64,000 nt of DNA from an uncultured Paracoccaceae bacterium (GTDB lineage Bacteria; Pseudomonadota; Alphaproteobacteria; Rhodobacterales; Rhodobacteraceae): NCBI GenBank assembly GCA_947498985.1, contig CANMMF010000001.1, positions 339,501 to 403,500 on the forward strand. Direction: 5' to 3'. The notes below the pieces were generated by a model. It saw only the letters and a list, made by a program, of their open reading frames with translations. It was not told the DNA's origin and searched no databases. The position numbers and the translations under genes were made by a program. Positions 47,030-57,418 of this stretch are shown here, piece by piece (within the stretch, counting starts at the first letter, position 1; each line of letters begins with the position of its first letter).

Positions 47030-47037
47030 TTGCACAT

Positions 47038-47424
47038 ATGAAACCTGACAAAATTCCACATCCCGACGACGTGTCGACCCCAACAGCCATGGCCATCATC
47101 GTCTCTGAGAATTTCCTGGAAGCTGAGGATCTGAAGGAGGCGCTGGAAATGCGCGGCCTTGGCCCGGTTCTTCACCTGCGCAACGCCGAGCTTGCGTTCG
47201 ACTACCTCTCGCGTGCGCGCACCGCGCCGAAGGTTGTTGTGATCTGTGTCGATATCACAACGGCTGCCGCGATCGCGTGTATGACAAGAGCAACCGATAT
47301 GGGCGCGGTCATTGTGCATGTCACGAATGACCACGCGCCCGCGCGGACGGGTGTCTCGCAGGTGTTGCAACGCCCGTTCGAGAAGAACGCGGTGCAAAGC
47401 GTTCTTGTCGCGCTGGGTCTCTGA
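47038..47424 (+). CDS. atypical stand-alone receiver-domain protein
   Basis: A 128-residue protein with the alternating beta/alpha pattern of a response-regulator receiver. Strand 1 is AMAIIVSEN, where the usual acidic pair is reduced to Ser-Glu-Asn. Strand 3 is VVVICVDIT with a possible phospho-Asp72. Strand 4 is VIVHVTND, and the usual KPF is Arg112-Pro-Phe. No output domain follows. It may act as a phosphorylation-independent protein partner. It diverges from the Crp/Fnr gene. Confidence 0.65.
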   Translation: MKPDKIPHPDDVSTPTAMAIIVSENFLEAEDLKEALEMRGLGPVLHLRNAELAFDYLSRARTAPKVVVICVDITTAAAIACMTRATDMGAVIVHVTNDHAPARTGVSQVLQRPFEKNAVQSVLVALGL

Positions 47425-47532
47425 CCCGGCCTTGTCTGGAAGCGCATTCTGGTCTTGACTATCCGACACTTGAGGAACCTCCTGTCAAACCGCAACCAAC
47501 AAACAACCGCGAGGGTTCCCGATATCGTCCCC

Positions 47533-47558
47533 GGAACTTTTGCTTACTCGTTCTCGTT
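47533..47558 (+). promoter_or_regulatory. EcfG-type general stress promoter before the DUF1328 gene
   Basis: GGAAC (47533-47537), 17 bases, CGTT (47555-47558): an exact match to the alphaproteobacterial EcfG promoter consensus, 39 bases before the ATG. Confidence 0.85.
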
Positions 47559-47596
47559 TAGACGTCATGTCTGCGACAACACGAAAGGACAGTTTG

Positions 47597-47767
47597 ATGC
47601 TCTACTGGGCTCTTATTTTTCTTGCAGTGGCTCTTGTGGCGGGCCTTTTCGGCTTTGGCGGCGTTGCAACAGCGTCCGCAAGCGTGGCGCAGGTGCTTTT
47701 CTTCCTGTTCCTCGTATTCTTCGTGATCGCGTTGATCATGAATGTCTTCCGTGGGAAGGCGCAGTAG
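47597..47767 (+). CDS. DUF1328 small membrane protein (YtjA-like)
   Basis: A 56-residue protein with two TM segments separated by the glycine-rich turn [12 protein letters not shown], the hallmark of DUF1328. ATG 47597 follows AAAGGAC. It is preceded by a consensus EcfG promoter and followed by a terminator, so it is a probable single-gene member of the general stress regulon. Confidence 0.88.
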   Translation: MLYWALIFLAVALVAGLFGFGGVATASASVAQVLFFLFLVFFVIALIMNVFRGKAQ

Positions 47768-47797
47768 CCAACAGATGCAATCAGGGTGCCATTGCAA

Positions 47798-47835
47798 AAG
47801 GCGCGGGTCCGATCCGGATCCGCGCCTTGCTTTTT
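47798..47835 (+). terminator. rho-independent terminator after the DUF1328 gene
   Basis: AAGGCGCGG/CCGCGCCTT arms (47798-47806 and 47820-47828), with further pairing inside, followed by TTTTT at 47831-47835. It also faces the end of phyR. Confidence 0.88.
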
Positions 47836-47859
47836 CTGGTCCCGCGAATGGGTGTCTGA

Positions 47860-48669
47860 TCAGGCCTTGAGCGATTGCGTCGACGAAAAGAACATCGCCT
47901 GGCTCACGGCGGAACGCACCTGATCCTCTGTATACGGCTTCGAGATCAGGAACGCGGGCTCCGGCCCTTCGCCGGTCAGCAGGCGTTCCGGGAAGGCGGT
48001 GATGAAGATCACCGGCACTTCGGGCATATCGGCGATAATCCGATTGACCGCGTCGATGCCGCTGGAATTGTCCGCCAGCTGGATGTCCGACAGGATCAGG
48101 TCCGGCTTCTCGCGCCTGGCGAGTTCGATGGCCCCGCTTTCGGTGCGCGCCACGCCGGTGATCTTGTGACCCATATCGGCCACGATCCCCTCCAGGTCGA
48201 CGGCGATGATCGCCTCGTCCTCGATGATCATGACGCGTCCGAAGACCGATTTGGCCATCTCCGCATAGGCGATATCCACAAGCTCGCGCGATTCGCTTTC
48301 GCTCAACTCCATGATCTTGCCGATTTCGGCAAAGCTGAATTCCTCGATCGTGTGCAAAAGCAGCGCCTCGCGGGTTCCGAAGGTCAGACGTGACAGGTGT
48401 TCCTGCGCTTTTTCGGGCAGGCCCGATTCGCCATCGGCAAGCGGCGCGCCGGAGGAGGCCCAGATCGAGTGGAATACCTTGAACAGCGCGGTCTTGGCAC
48501 CGAGCGCGGCGTCATAGCTCTCCGGTTCGCTCAGGATCGCCTCGAGTGTCGCCATGGCATACTGGTCGCCGCGGTCCTGCGCGCCGGTGAGCGCACGGGC
48601 ATAGCGACGCAGGTAGGGAAGGTTTTCTCCGACGCTCGAGGAGAGATCTACTTTGGGTGCGTCCGTCAT
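47860..48669 (-). CDS. phyR: general stress response anti-anti-sigma regulator PhyR
   Basis: When phosphorylated, binds NepR and frees EcfG. The 269-residue protein has an N-terminal sigma-like domain (about 15-135: NLPYLRRYARALTGAQDRGDQYA and SFAEIGKIMELSESESRELV, given in part) and a C-terminal receiver (about 145-262) with acidic pair Glu150/Asp151, phospho-Asp195 (LILSDIQLAD) and Lys244 (LISKPY). ATG 48669 is chosen over a longer frame to 48735 that would cover its own promoter. It diverges from nepR-ecfG. Confidence 0.95.
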   Translation of the reverse strand: MTDAPKVDLSSSVGENLPYLRRYARALTGAQDRGDQYAMATLEAILSEPESYDAALGAKTALFKVFHSIWASSGAPLADGESGLPEKAQEHLSRLTFGTREALLLHTIEEFSFAEIGKIMELSESESRELVDIAYAEMAKSVFGRVMIIEDEAIIAVDLEGIVADMGHKITGVARTESGAIELARREKPDLILSDIQLADNSSGIDAVNRIIADMPEVPVIFITAFPERLLTGEGPEPAFLISKPYTEDQVRSAVSQAMFFSSTQSLKA

Positions 48670-48701
48670 CCTGTCTTTTCCATATTTTTTTACATTTCTT
48701 T

Positions 48702-48733
48702 GGAACCAAACGTAGCAACCTGTGTTTGGTTCC
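48702..48733. promoter_or_regulatory. symmetric EcfG promoter pair between phyR and nepR
   Basis: A perfect inverted repeat GGAACCAAAC...GTTTGGTTCC (10-bp arms, 12-base centre) places one GGAAC -35 on each strand. On the minus strand GGAAC is followed after 16 bases by CGTT (plus-strand AACG at 48709-48712), an exact match driving phyR. On the plus strand the -10 is TGTT after 16 bases, one base off, driving nepR-ecfG. Confidence 0.85.
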
Positions 48734-48771
48734 AAGGGCGCGATGAGAAAAATTCAGATTGAAGAAGCCGG

Positions 48772-48945
48772 ATGACTCAGCAAAATCGAGATACAAGAGT
48801 GCAGGAAGAAATCGACTCGAACCTCAAGAGGGCGTATGACGATGTGCTCAAAGAGGACATTCCGGACCGCTTTACCGAGTTGCTTGCCAAGCTGAAGGAC
48901 GCAGATCCGACCGCTGGCAAAAAGGCCGACGCCGATGGTGACTGA
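48772..48945 (+). CDS. nepR: anti-sigma factor NepR
   Basis: Binds and holds EcfG until PhyR-P takes it away. The 57-residue protein has the conserved helix pair seen in NepR: EEIDSNLKRAYDDVLKEDIPDRFTELL (given in part as LKRAYDDVLKEDIPDRF), followed by a Lys/Asp/Ala-rich tail. ATG 48772 to TGA 48945. Its end overlaps ecfG by 11 bases, which couples their translation and stoichiometry. Confidence 0.93.
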   Translation: MTQQNRDTRVQEEIDSNLKRAYDDVLKEDIPDRFTELLAKLKDADPTAGKKADADGD

Positions 48946-49486
48946 TCCCAGGGACGAGCTTGTCAATCACGTCCCGGCAATGCGCGCCTTTGCGATGAGC
49001 CTGACGCGAAATTCCGCGCTGGCCGATGACATGGTTCAGGATGCGCTGGTCAAGGCGTGGTCCAACATCGACAAGTTCCAGGTCGGGACGAACATGCGGG
49101 CGTGGCTGTTCACCATCCTGCGCAACACGTTTTATTCGCATTACCGCAAGCGCCGCCGCGAAGTCGAGGATGTCGACGGCGATCTCTCCGCCGGGCTGGC
49201 GCAGAAACCCGATCATGACGGCCGCCTGCAAATGCGCGACTTCAACAGCGCCTTCGAACAGTTGAACAAGGAACAGCAGGAGGCGCTTGTTCTGGTCGGT
49301 GCCGGAGGCTTTTCGTACGAGGAAGCCGCCGAGACCTGTGGCGTCGCCGTCGGCACCGTGAAAAGCCGCGTCAACCGTGGTCGAGCGCGCCTTGCCGAAC
49401 TCATGGGCCTTGACGAGAACGGCGTTCTCGAGGCAACCGACGCGGTAACAGCAGGAATAGTCGCCGAGAATCCCTCTGCCGCATGA
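48935..49486 (+). CDS. ecfG: general stress ECF sigma factor EcfG
   Basis: Group ECF15 sigma factor that recognises GGAAC-N16/17-CGTT promoters. The 183-residue protein has region 2 (about 10-80, LADDMVQDALVKAWSNIDKF) and region 4 (about 108-160, LNKEQQEALVLVGAGGFSYEEAAE, then GTVKSRVNRGRARL), both in part. The ATG at 48935 overlaps nepR by 11 bases; GTG 48938 is possible. The stop overlaps the kinase start (ATGATGA). Confidence 0.95.
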   Translation: MVTDPRDELVNHVPAMRAFAMSLTRNSALADDMVQDALVKAWSNIDKFQVGTNMRAWLFTILRNTFYSHYRKRRREVEDVDGDLSAGLAQKPDHDGRLQMRDFNSAFEQLNKEQQEALVLVGAGGFSYEEAAETCGVAVGTVKSRVNRGRARLAELMGLDENGVLEATDAVTAGIVAENPSAA

Positions 49487-51210
49487 TGAACAGTTTCAAG
49501 TGGGTCCGCAGCCTTCCGGCACAGCTGGTTGGGCTTCTGTCGCTGGCATTGCTCCCGCTTGGGCTGATCTCCGTCATGCAATCCGAAGATCTATTCGAGG
49601 AAGCGCGCCTTCTCAACAAGGCCAACCTCAAGAGCCTGACCAAAGAGATTGCGCTCGCTGAATCCGCGTTGATCAAGGAAGCGTTCGGCGCCGCTCAGGC
49701 CATAGGCTCCGTGGTGAAATTCACACAGGTGGAGCGCTGCCGCAGGATCATGAACGACTTTGTCGACGTGCATCCGCAGTTCCTGTTTGCGGGCTACACC
49801 GAAACCGACGGCTTCATGCGCTGCAGCACTGCCGACGCGGAGATAGACCTCAGGGAAGACCAGCGGTTTCGCGACGCGATGGCCGCGCCCGACAGGCAGA
49901 TCTCATATCGCGCGGCCGGAACCTTGTTTGAAAACCCCGCAGTGGTGGCGAACGAGCCTGTCTATGAGGGCGAACAACTTCTCGGCTTCGTCTCGGTGGT
50001 CTTCCCGCATGCGCTTGCCACGCGGTTGATCCCCGCGCCGGATCAGACCACCGATCTGCGGCTGGTGACGGTCACGATAGACGGCACCCTGCTGGCGACG
50101 TCGGTTGCCGAAGAGTCTGCGTCCGACTACCTGCCGCGCGATATCGCGCCCGAGACCTTTGTCGGACGCAGCGACACCACCTTCGAGGCCGTCGCCAATA
50201 ACGGCACCACCCGCGTCTATTCGATCCAGAGCGCGGTGCCGGGCACCGTGGCGCTTGTGGGGTCCTGGCTGCCCGGCAGTTCCATGGGAGGCCTGTCCTC
50301 GGCAAACCCGCTGCTGCTGCTCGCCTTCCCGGTGCTGATGTGGATCGCCGGGATCGGTGTCGCCTATTTTGGCGTGCAGCGTCTGGTGATCCGGCACATC
50401 GCCAAACTGCGGTCTGCCATGCGGAAATATGCTCTGGGCGAGCTGCAGGGCGGGCGGCTCGAGCTCGACAACCCGCCCGAAGAGCTCAAGGATACCGAAC
50501 GGGCCTTCAACCGGATGGTGCTTTTTCTGGCGCAGGCGGACGCGCAGCAACATCAGGATCTGCGCGACAAGGAGGTGCTTTTGAAAGAAGTGCATCACCG
50601 CGTCAAGAACAACCTGCAGCTGATCGCCTCCATCATGAACATGCAATCCCGCAGCGCGCAGACCGGTGAGGCGCGGCATATGCTGGCGGGTCTGCAGCGG
50701 CGCGTGCGCGGTCTCGCCATGTTGCACCGCACGCTCTACACCTCCCCGGATACAACAACCATCGATTCGCGCGAGATGATCGCGTCGCTGGTGCAGGATC
50801 TGGTGGGCAGCCTGCTCGACAACCGTAAGGTGACTGTCGAAACCGATCTTCTGTCGGCGCATCTGTACCCCGATCAGGCGGTGCCGCTGTCGATGCTGCT
50901 CGCCGAGGCGCTGACCAACGCGGTGAAATACGCAGGCATCCCCGAAGGTGAAGACACCGCCTGGATCAAGGTCACCACGCGCGAGATCGAGAACGAGCAG
51001 ATCGAGCTGATCATGCAAAATTCCCGCGGCACGCGGTTGGCCGAGGATATTGCCCCGGGCAATGAGCCCAACGGGCTGGGAATCCGTCTGATGAAGGCGT
51101 TTGTGTCGCAGCTGGAAGGCCGCGACAGCGTCGAGGAGACCGAGGATGTCTACACCTACCGGCTCGCCTTCACACCGAGGGATTTTGAACCCCCGGCGCA
51201 TGTGAGCTGA
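49483..51210 (+). CDS. membrane sensor histidine kinase (HisKA_2 type) of the stress module
   Basis: A 575-residue kinase with TM1 (about 11-33), a periplasmic sensor domain (about 34-275), TM2 (about 277-298), a HAMP-like linker (about 300-350), the HisKA_2 dimerisation domain with the phospho-His in LLKEVHHRVKNNLQLI (His371 or His372) and a C-terminal ATPase domain (ALTNAVKYAGI for the N-box, then NGLGIRLMKAF). Kinases of this class phosphorylate PhyR. The periplasmic signal is unknown. It overlaps ecfG by 4 bases. Confidence 0.92.
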   Translation: MMNSFKWVRSLPAQLVGLLSLALLPLGLISVMQSEDLFEEARLLNKANLKSLTKEIALAESALIKEAFGAAQAIGSVVKFTQVERCRRIMNDFVDVHPQFLFAGYTETDGFMRCSTADAEIDLREDQRFRDAMAAPDRQISYRAAGTLFENPAVVANEPVYEGEQLLGFVSVVFPHALATRLIPAPDQTTDLRLVTVTIDGTLLATSVAEESASDYLPRDIAPETFVGRSDTTFEAVANNGTTRVYSIQSAVPGTVALVGSWLPGSSMGGLSSANPLLLLAFPVLMWIAGIGVAYFGVQRLVIRHIAKLRSAMRKYALGELQGGRLELDNPPEELKDTERAFNRMVLFLAQADAQQHQDLRDKEVLLKEVHHRVKNNLQLIASIMNMQSRSAQTGEARHMLAGLQRRVRGLAMLHRTLYTSPDTTTIDSREMIASLVQDLVGSLLDNRKVTVETDLLSAHLYPDQAVPLSMLLAEALTNAVKYAGIPEGEDTAWIKVTTREIENEQIELIMQNSRGTRLAEDIAPGNEPNGLGIRLMKAFVSQLEGRDSVEETEDVYTYRLAFTPRDFEPPAHVS

Positions 51211-51273
51211 CCCAATCGCCGTCGGGATCCGGCGGGTGCGCTGCGTCATTCCGCCCTGATCCTTCAGCTTTCA

Positions 51274-51298
51274 GGAACGCCCCGTGCCCGGGCGCGTT
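51274..51298 (+). promoter_or_regulatory. EcfG-type promoter before the GSP26-like gene
   Basis: GGAAC (51274-51278), 16 bases, CGTT (51295-51298): exact consensus, 28 bases before the start codon. Confidence 0.85.
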
Positions 51299-51325
51299 GA
51301 GCCGCTGAACGAAAGGAGGCTCGAA

Positions 51326-51841
51326 ATGGCCAAACTTTATGAGAACAAAGGACACGCGACCGAACAACTCTGGTCGCAACTGGAAAACATCGACACCGGC
51401 ATGCTCTGGATCCGCGGAAAGGACCAGCATCCGCAGCCGATGTCGCATTTCACCGACGCCGAGACCGGCGCCGTGTGGTTCATCACCTCATCCGATACGG
51501 ACTTGTTCGCGGCGCTTGGCACGGGCCAGGAGGCAGCATTTACCGTGCAATCCTCGGGCGATGACTACCATGCGAGCCTGAGAGGCATGCTGGTGCCCTA
51601 TGATGATCCCGAGCGCCTCGATGCGTTCTGGAGCCTTGGCGTCGGCGCCTGGTTCGAAGACGGGCGCGATGACCCGAAGGTTCGTCTGCTGCGCTTTGTG
51701 CCCAGCGAAGCCTCGGTCTGGGCCACGGAGAAGAACTCTGTGGTTGTCGGTCTCAAGCTGGTGCGGGCCGCGATGTCGGGTTCTGGCAAAACGCCAGATA
51801 TCGGCAACCACCACGTGCTGGACTTCAAGAAGGCCGCGTAA
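51326..51841 (+). CDS. general stress protein 26-like flavin-binding protein
   Basis: A 171-residue pyridoxamine-5'-phosphate-oxidase-fold protein of the GSP26 type. Segments MLWIRGKDQHPQPMSHFTD, GAVWFITSSDTDLFAAL and VRLLRFVPSEASVW match this group, which binds FMN or similar cofactors. The ATG at 51326 follows GAAAGGAGG. Its own EcfG promoter and a following terminator mark it as a separate general stress gene rather than part of the kinase operon. Confidence 0.87.
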   Translation: MAKLYENKGHATEQLWSQLENIDTGMLWIRGKDQHPQPMSHFTDAETGAVWFITSSDTDLFAALGTGQEAAFTVQSSGDDYHASLRGMLVPYDDPERLDAFWSLGVGAWFEDGRDDPKVRLLRFVPSEASVWATEKNSVVVGLKLVRAAMSGSGKTPDIGNHHVLDFKKAA

Positions 51842-51860
51842 TCCGGCCTGAGTTCTGAAC

Positions 51861-51894
51861 ACGCCGTGCCCGGCACACGCCGGGCGCGGCGTTT
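51861..51894 (+). terminator. terminator hairpin after the GSP26-like gene
   Basis: ACGCCG-T-GCCCGGC, loop ACAC, GCCGGGC-G-CGGCGT, a 13-bp stem with one mismatch, followed by a short TTT run. Confidence 0.75.
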
Positions 51895-51976
51895 CCATTT
51901 TCCCGGCACGGACGGCCCTCTGGCCACGCCCCGCGGCGCGTATTACACCTGAAAGCACGTCCCGTCCGGAGCTTTC

Positions 51977-53200
51977 ATGACCCATCCCGGCTATGCCCCC
52001 ACCCCCCAATTTGGCAGCTATGACGTTATCATCATCGGCGGCGCGATGATGGGGGCATCGGTGGCGTGGTTCCTGTCGGACAACCCTGATTTCGACGGGC
52101 GCATTCTGGTGATCGAACGCGATCCGGGGTTCGGGACGTCCTCTACCATGCATAGCAATTCCTGTATCCGGCAGCAGTTTTCCGCGGCCCTCAATGTGCG
52201 CATCTCGCAGTTCGGGGCGACCTTTGTGCAGGATCTGCGTGCGCAGATGGGAGGGGATCCGCGGATCCCCGATCTCGCCATCCAGAATTTTGGATATCTC
52301 TACCTTGCCGATACCGAGGCAGGCGCCGCGAAGCTGCGCAGAAACCTTGCCGTCCAGCAGGTTGAGGGCGCCGGGACGCGTCTGCTCGAGCCCGATGCCA
52401 TCGCCGAGGCCTACCCGTTTTACGCGCTGGACGACATCTGCCTTGGCAGCCTCAACACCCGCGACGAAGGCTATTTCGACGGCGGCACGCTTTTTGACTG
52501 GTGGCGGCGCAAGGCGCGCGAAAACGGCGTCGAAAGCCTCATGGGTGAGGTAGCGGCAATGCAAATGTCACGGGATGGGACGCGGATCACGTCTGTCTCT
52601 CTCATGGACGGCACCAGGATCGGCTGCGGCCATGTGGTGAATGCGACCGGTCCCCGCGCGGCCCGAACCGCCGCCATGGCCGGGCTCGATCTGCCCGTCG
52701 AGCCACGCAAGCGCTACACCTGGGTTTTCAGTGCCGAACGACCTCTCGACCGGGCGCTGCCGCTGACCGTTGATCCCTCCGGCGTTCACGTGCGGCAGGA
52801 CGGCCCGGCCAGCTACATGGCGGGCAGCAAGGGGTTCAGCGACGACAATGTCGGGTTCGATGACTTCGCGATGGAGCCCGAGCTTTGGCAGGAGGTCGCC
52901 TGGCCCGCCATCGCACGCCGCATCCCGCAGTTCGAGGCGGTCCGGGTCGTCCGCGAATGGGCCGGGCATTACGCGATGAACCTGTTCGATCAGAATGCCA
53001 TTGTCGGCCCCGCGCCGGGGGTCGACAACTTTCTGTTTATCAACGGCTTTTCCGGCCACGGTCTGCAGCAATCCCCGGCCATGGGGCGCGGCGTTTCGGA
53101 ATGGATCACCTATGGTGGTTACCGCACGCTGGATCTCAGCCCGCTGCATTACGACCGTGTGCTGGCGCAGAACTCTCTCACGGAACAGGCGGTGATCTGA
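51977..53200 (+). CDS. FAD-dependent oxidoreductase (D-amino-acid oxidase/FOXRED1 type)
   Basis: A 407-residue flavoprotein of the DAO fold: N-terminal FAD motif DVIIIGGAMMGASVAWFL, a substrate domain, and the C-terminal FAD segment FLFINGFSGHGLQQSPAMGRG. The last resembles FOXRED1 and sarcosine/dimethylglycine-type oxidases, so the substrate is probably a secondary or N-methylated amine or amino acid. It ends 17 bases from the convergent gyrB stop. Confidence 0.85.
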   Translation: MTHPGYAPTPQFGSYDVIIIGGAMMGASVAWFLSDNPDFDGRILVIERDPGFGTSSTMHSNSCIRQQFSAALNVRISQFGATFVQDLRAQMGGDPRIPDLAIQNFGYLYLADTEAGAAKLRRNLAVQQVEGAGTRLLEPDAIAEAYPFYALDDICLGSLNTRDEGYFDGGTLFDWWRRKARENGVESLMGEVAAMQMSRDGTRITSVSLMDGTRIGCGHVVNATGPRAARTAAMAGLDLPVEPRKRYTWVFSAERPLDRALPLTVDPSGVHVRQDGPASYMAGSKGFSDDNVGFDDFAMEPELWQEVAWPAIARRIPQFEAVRVVREWAGHYAMNLFDQNAIVGPAPGVDNFLFINGFSGHGLQQSPAMGRGVSEWITYGGYRTLDLSPLHYDRVLAQNSLTEQAVI

Positions 53201-53217
53201 CCGCGGTCTGCGCCGGT

Positions 53218-55674
<2,457 letters not shown>

Positions 55675-55745
55675 TCATAGGGGGATGTCACGCAACTGAC
55701 ACAAGATTTGGTATTTTCCCGCAAGCGTTTAGAGCGCGTCGCAGG

Positions 55746-56291
55746 TCAGAACATCGCCCCCAGAAGATCGAGCGGCGCATGCTCGGGCCAGTTGGTGCCT
55801 CGCAGCGGGCGCACCATCAGAAAATCGCTGCTGGTTTGCGTGATCGCGCGGCTCTCGGCGCCGGTCAGATCGACATGGCGGATCGGGTTCGCGGCGCGCC
55901 GAAATTCCGCGCGATCGTAAAGCCCGCGCCGCCCGAAAAGCAGCGCAAACTCCGCGCGCCCGGCGATCGGCGGCGTAAGCGCTTGGCCAAGTAGCGCAGA
56001 GGCGATGCCGGTGCCGCGGTGTGCGCGATGCGTCGCGATATCGCCTATCCCGAGAACCTGTTTCAGATGTCCGTCAAGCCGCACCTCGCGCAGGAATACC
56101 GCCACGTGGCCCACCACATCCGGATCGCGCCGGATCAGCCGCAGATGCGGGCGTTGCTGGAAAAAGCTCCGCCCACCGTAATCCGTGGGGAACGCATCGG
56201 CGAGCAGCATTGCGATCTGACCCTCGGTCTCAGCGTCGAGCCGCCATTCCGGCAGGATCTCACAGGCGTTGCGTGACAACCGATTGCCCAT
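55746..56291 (-). CDS. GNAT family N-acetyltransferase
   Basis: A 181-residue acetyltransferase-fold protein. The acetyl-CoA loop is DIATHRAHRGTGIASALLGQAL (motif R-x-x-G-x-G/A). The early part (MLLADAFPTDYGGRSFFQQRPH) and the core resemble NodA-type acyltransferases as well as GNATs. The substrate is unknown. Its start overlaps the recF 3' end by 32 bases, so it is probably translated from the recF transcript. Start choice is uncertain because the ribosome site is weak. Confidence 0.78.
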   Translation of the reverse strand: MGNRLSRNACEILPEWRLDAETEGQIAMLLADAFPTDYGGRSFFQQRPHLRLIRRDPDVVGHVAVFLREVRLDGHLKQVLGIGDIATHRAHRGTGIASALLGQALTPPIAGRAEFALLFGRRGLYDRAEFRRAANPIRHVDLTGAESRAITQTSSDFLMVRPLRGTNWPEHAPLDLLGAMF

Positions 56292-57357
56292 CCGTGTCCG
56301 TCACTTCCAGACGCTGCGCCCGCTCGCCCAGATCGGCAAAAAGCTCCGGCCCGGTGCCGGTCATCCAGGCCTGCGCGCCCAACGCGCAGATCTCGTCGTA
56401 AAGCGCTGCCCGCCGCCCGGCGTCGAGATGCGCGGCCACCTCGTCGAGCAAGACCAGCGGCGGCGCGTCGAGATCCTCCGCCAGCGCCCGCGCATTGGCC
56501 AGGATCAGCGAGATCAGCAACGCCTTCTGCTCCCCGGTGGAGCAATCGGAGGCGGGCACCCCCTTGGCAGCAAACACACCATAGAGATCCGCGCGGTGCG
56601 GGCCCACCAGCGTGCGCCCGGCGGCGATGTCGCGAAACCGGCTCTCGGCGAGCGCGGCGCGCAGATCCTCTTCGCTGCCCGGCATCTCTCCTTCGGTCTG
56701 CACAAGCTCCAGCTCGGCCACGGGAAAGCTCGTCTCCGCATCGCGCTGCGCCAGCAAGAGCCGCTCCAGCGCCGCTTCGCGATTGGCATGCAGGGCCGCG
56801 CCGGAACGGGCCATCCGCGCCTCGAGCGCGCCGTACCAATGGGCATCGCGGACCTGCTCCTTCAGCAGCCGGTTGCGTTCCCGCATCGCCTTTTCATAAT
56901 CGAGCGCCGCCTGCGCATGGGCGGGAAAAAACGACAGGGTCACCCGGTCCAGGAACCGCCGCCGCCCCTCCGCCCCTTCGATCCAGAGCCGGTCCATCGC
57001 GGGCACCAGCCAGGTCACCCGCGCGATCTCGCCCAGCGCCAGTTGCGACGCCGCCTTGCCGTCGATCTGCACCTGCCGCGCCGCACCGCCTTCGGAAGTG
57101 AACGACAGCTCATGCGTCTCACCGGCGCCGTGCAGAAGCCCGCCGATCTTCCAGCCCAGGCTCTCGGGCCGTCGCGCCATGTCCTGTGCCGACGACCGGC
57201 GCAAGCCGCGTCCCGGCGAAAACAGCGACACGGCCTCGATGAGATTGGTCTTGCCCGCGCCGTTGGGCCCGTAAATCGCCACTGGCCGCGCATCGATCTC
57301 GATCCGCGCCAGACGGTGCGAGCGGAAATGCGACAGGGTCAGCTGCGACAGATACAG
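56260..57357 (-). CDS. recF: recombination protein RecF, with a non-standard start
   Basis: SMC-like ATPase that helps load RecA at gaps. Walker A is GPNGAGKTNLIEAV, the signature region LLISLILANARAL and Walker B PPLVLLDEVAAHLD. The conserved N-terminal strand (YLSQLTLSHFRSHRLARIEID) is encoded upstream of the first ATG/GTG/TTG in frame (GTG 57282). The coordinates given assume a CTG start at 57357, which has GGGGGAGAGG 4 bases upstream and gives 365 residues, a normal length. Alternatives are GTG 57282 (340 residues, losing the strand) or a one-base length change in the C5 tract at 57367-57371, which would join ATG 57379 to the frame. Confidence 0.9.
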   Translation of the reverse strand: MYLSQLTLSHFRSHRLARIEIDARPVAIYGPNGAGKTNLIEAVSLFSPGRGLRRSSAQDMARRPESLGWKIGGLLHGAGETHELSFTSEGGAARQVQIDGKAASQLALGEIARVTWLVPAMDRLWIEGAEGRRRFLDRVTLSFFPAHAQAALDYEKAMRERNRLLKEQVRDAHWYGALEARMARSGAALHANREAALERLLLAQRDAETSFPVAELELVQTEGEMPGSEEDLRAALAESRFRDIAAGRTLVGPHRADLYGVFAAKGVPASDCSTGEQKALLISLILANARALAEDLDAPPLVLLDEVAAHLDAGRRAALYDEICALGAQAWMTGTGPELFADLGERAQRLEVTDTDGQSVVTQRL

Positions 57358-57418
57358 GGCGCCTCTCCCCCGGGTTCATCTTGCCTTCTGAACTTCCGCC
57401 GGAGGCTCCCGTCCGCGG

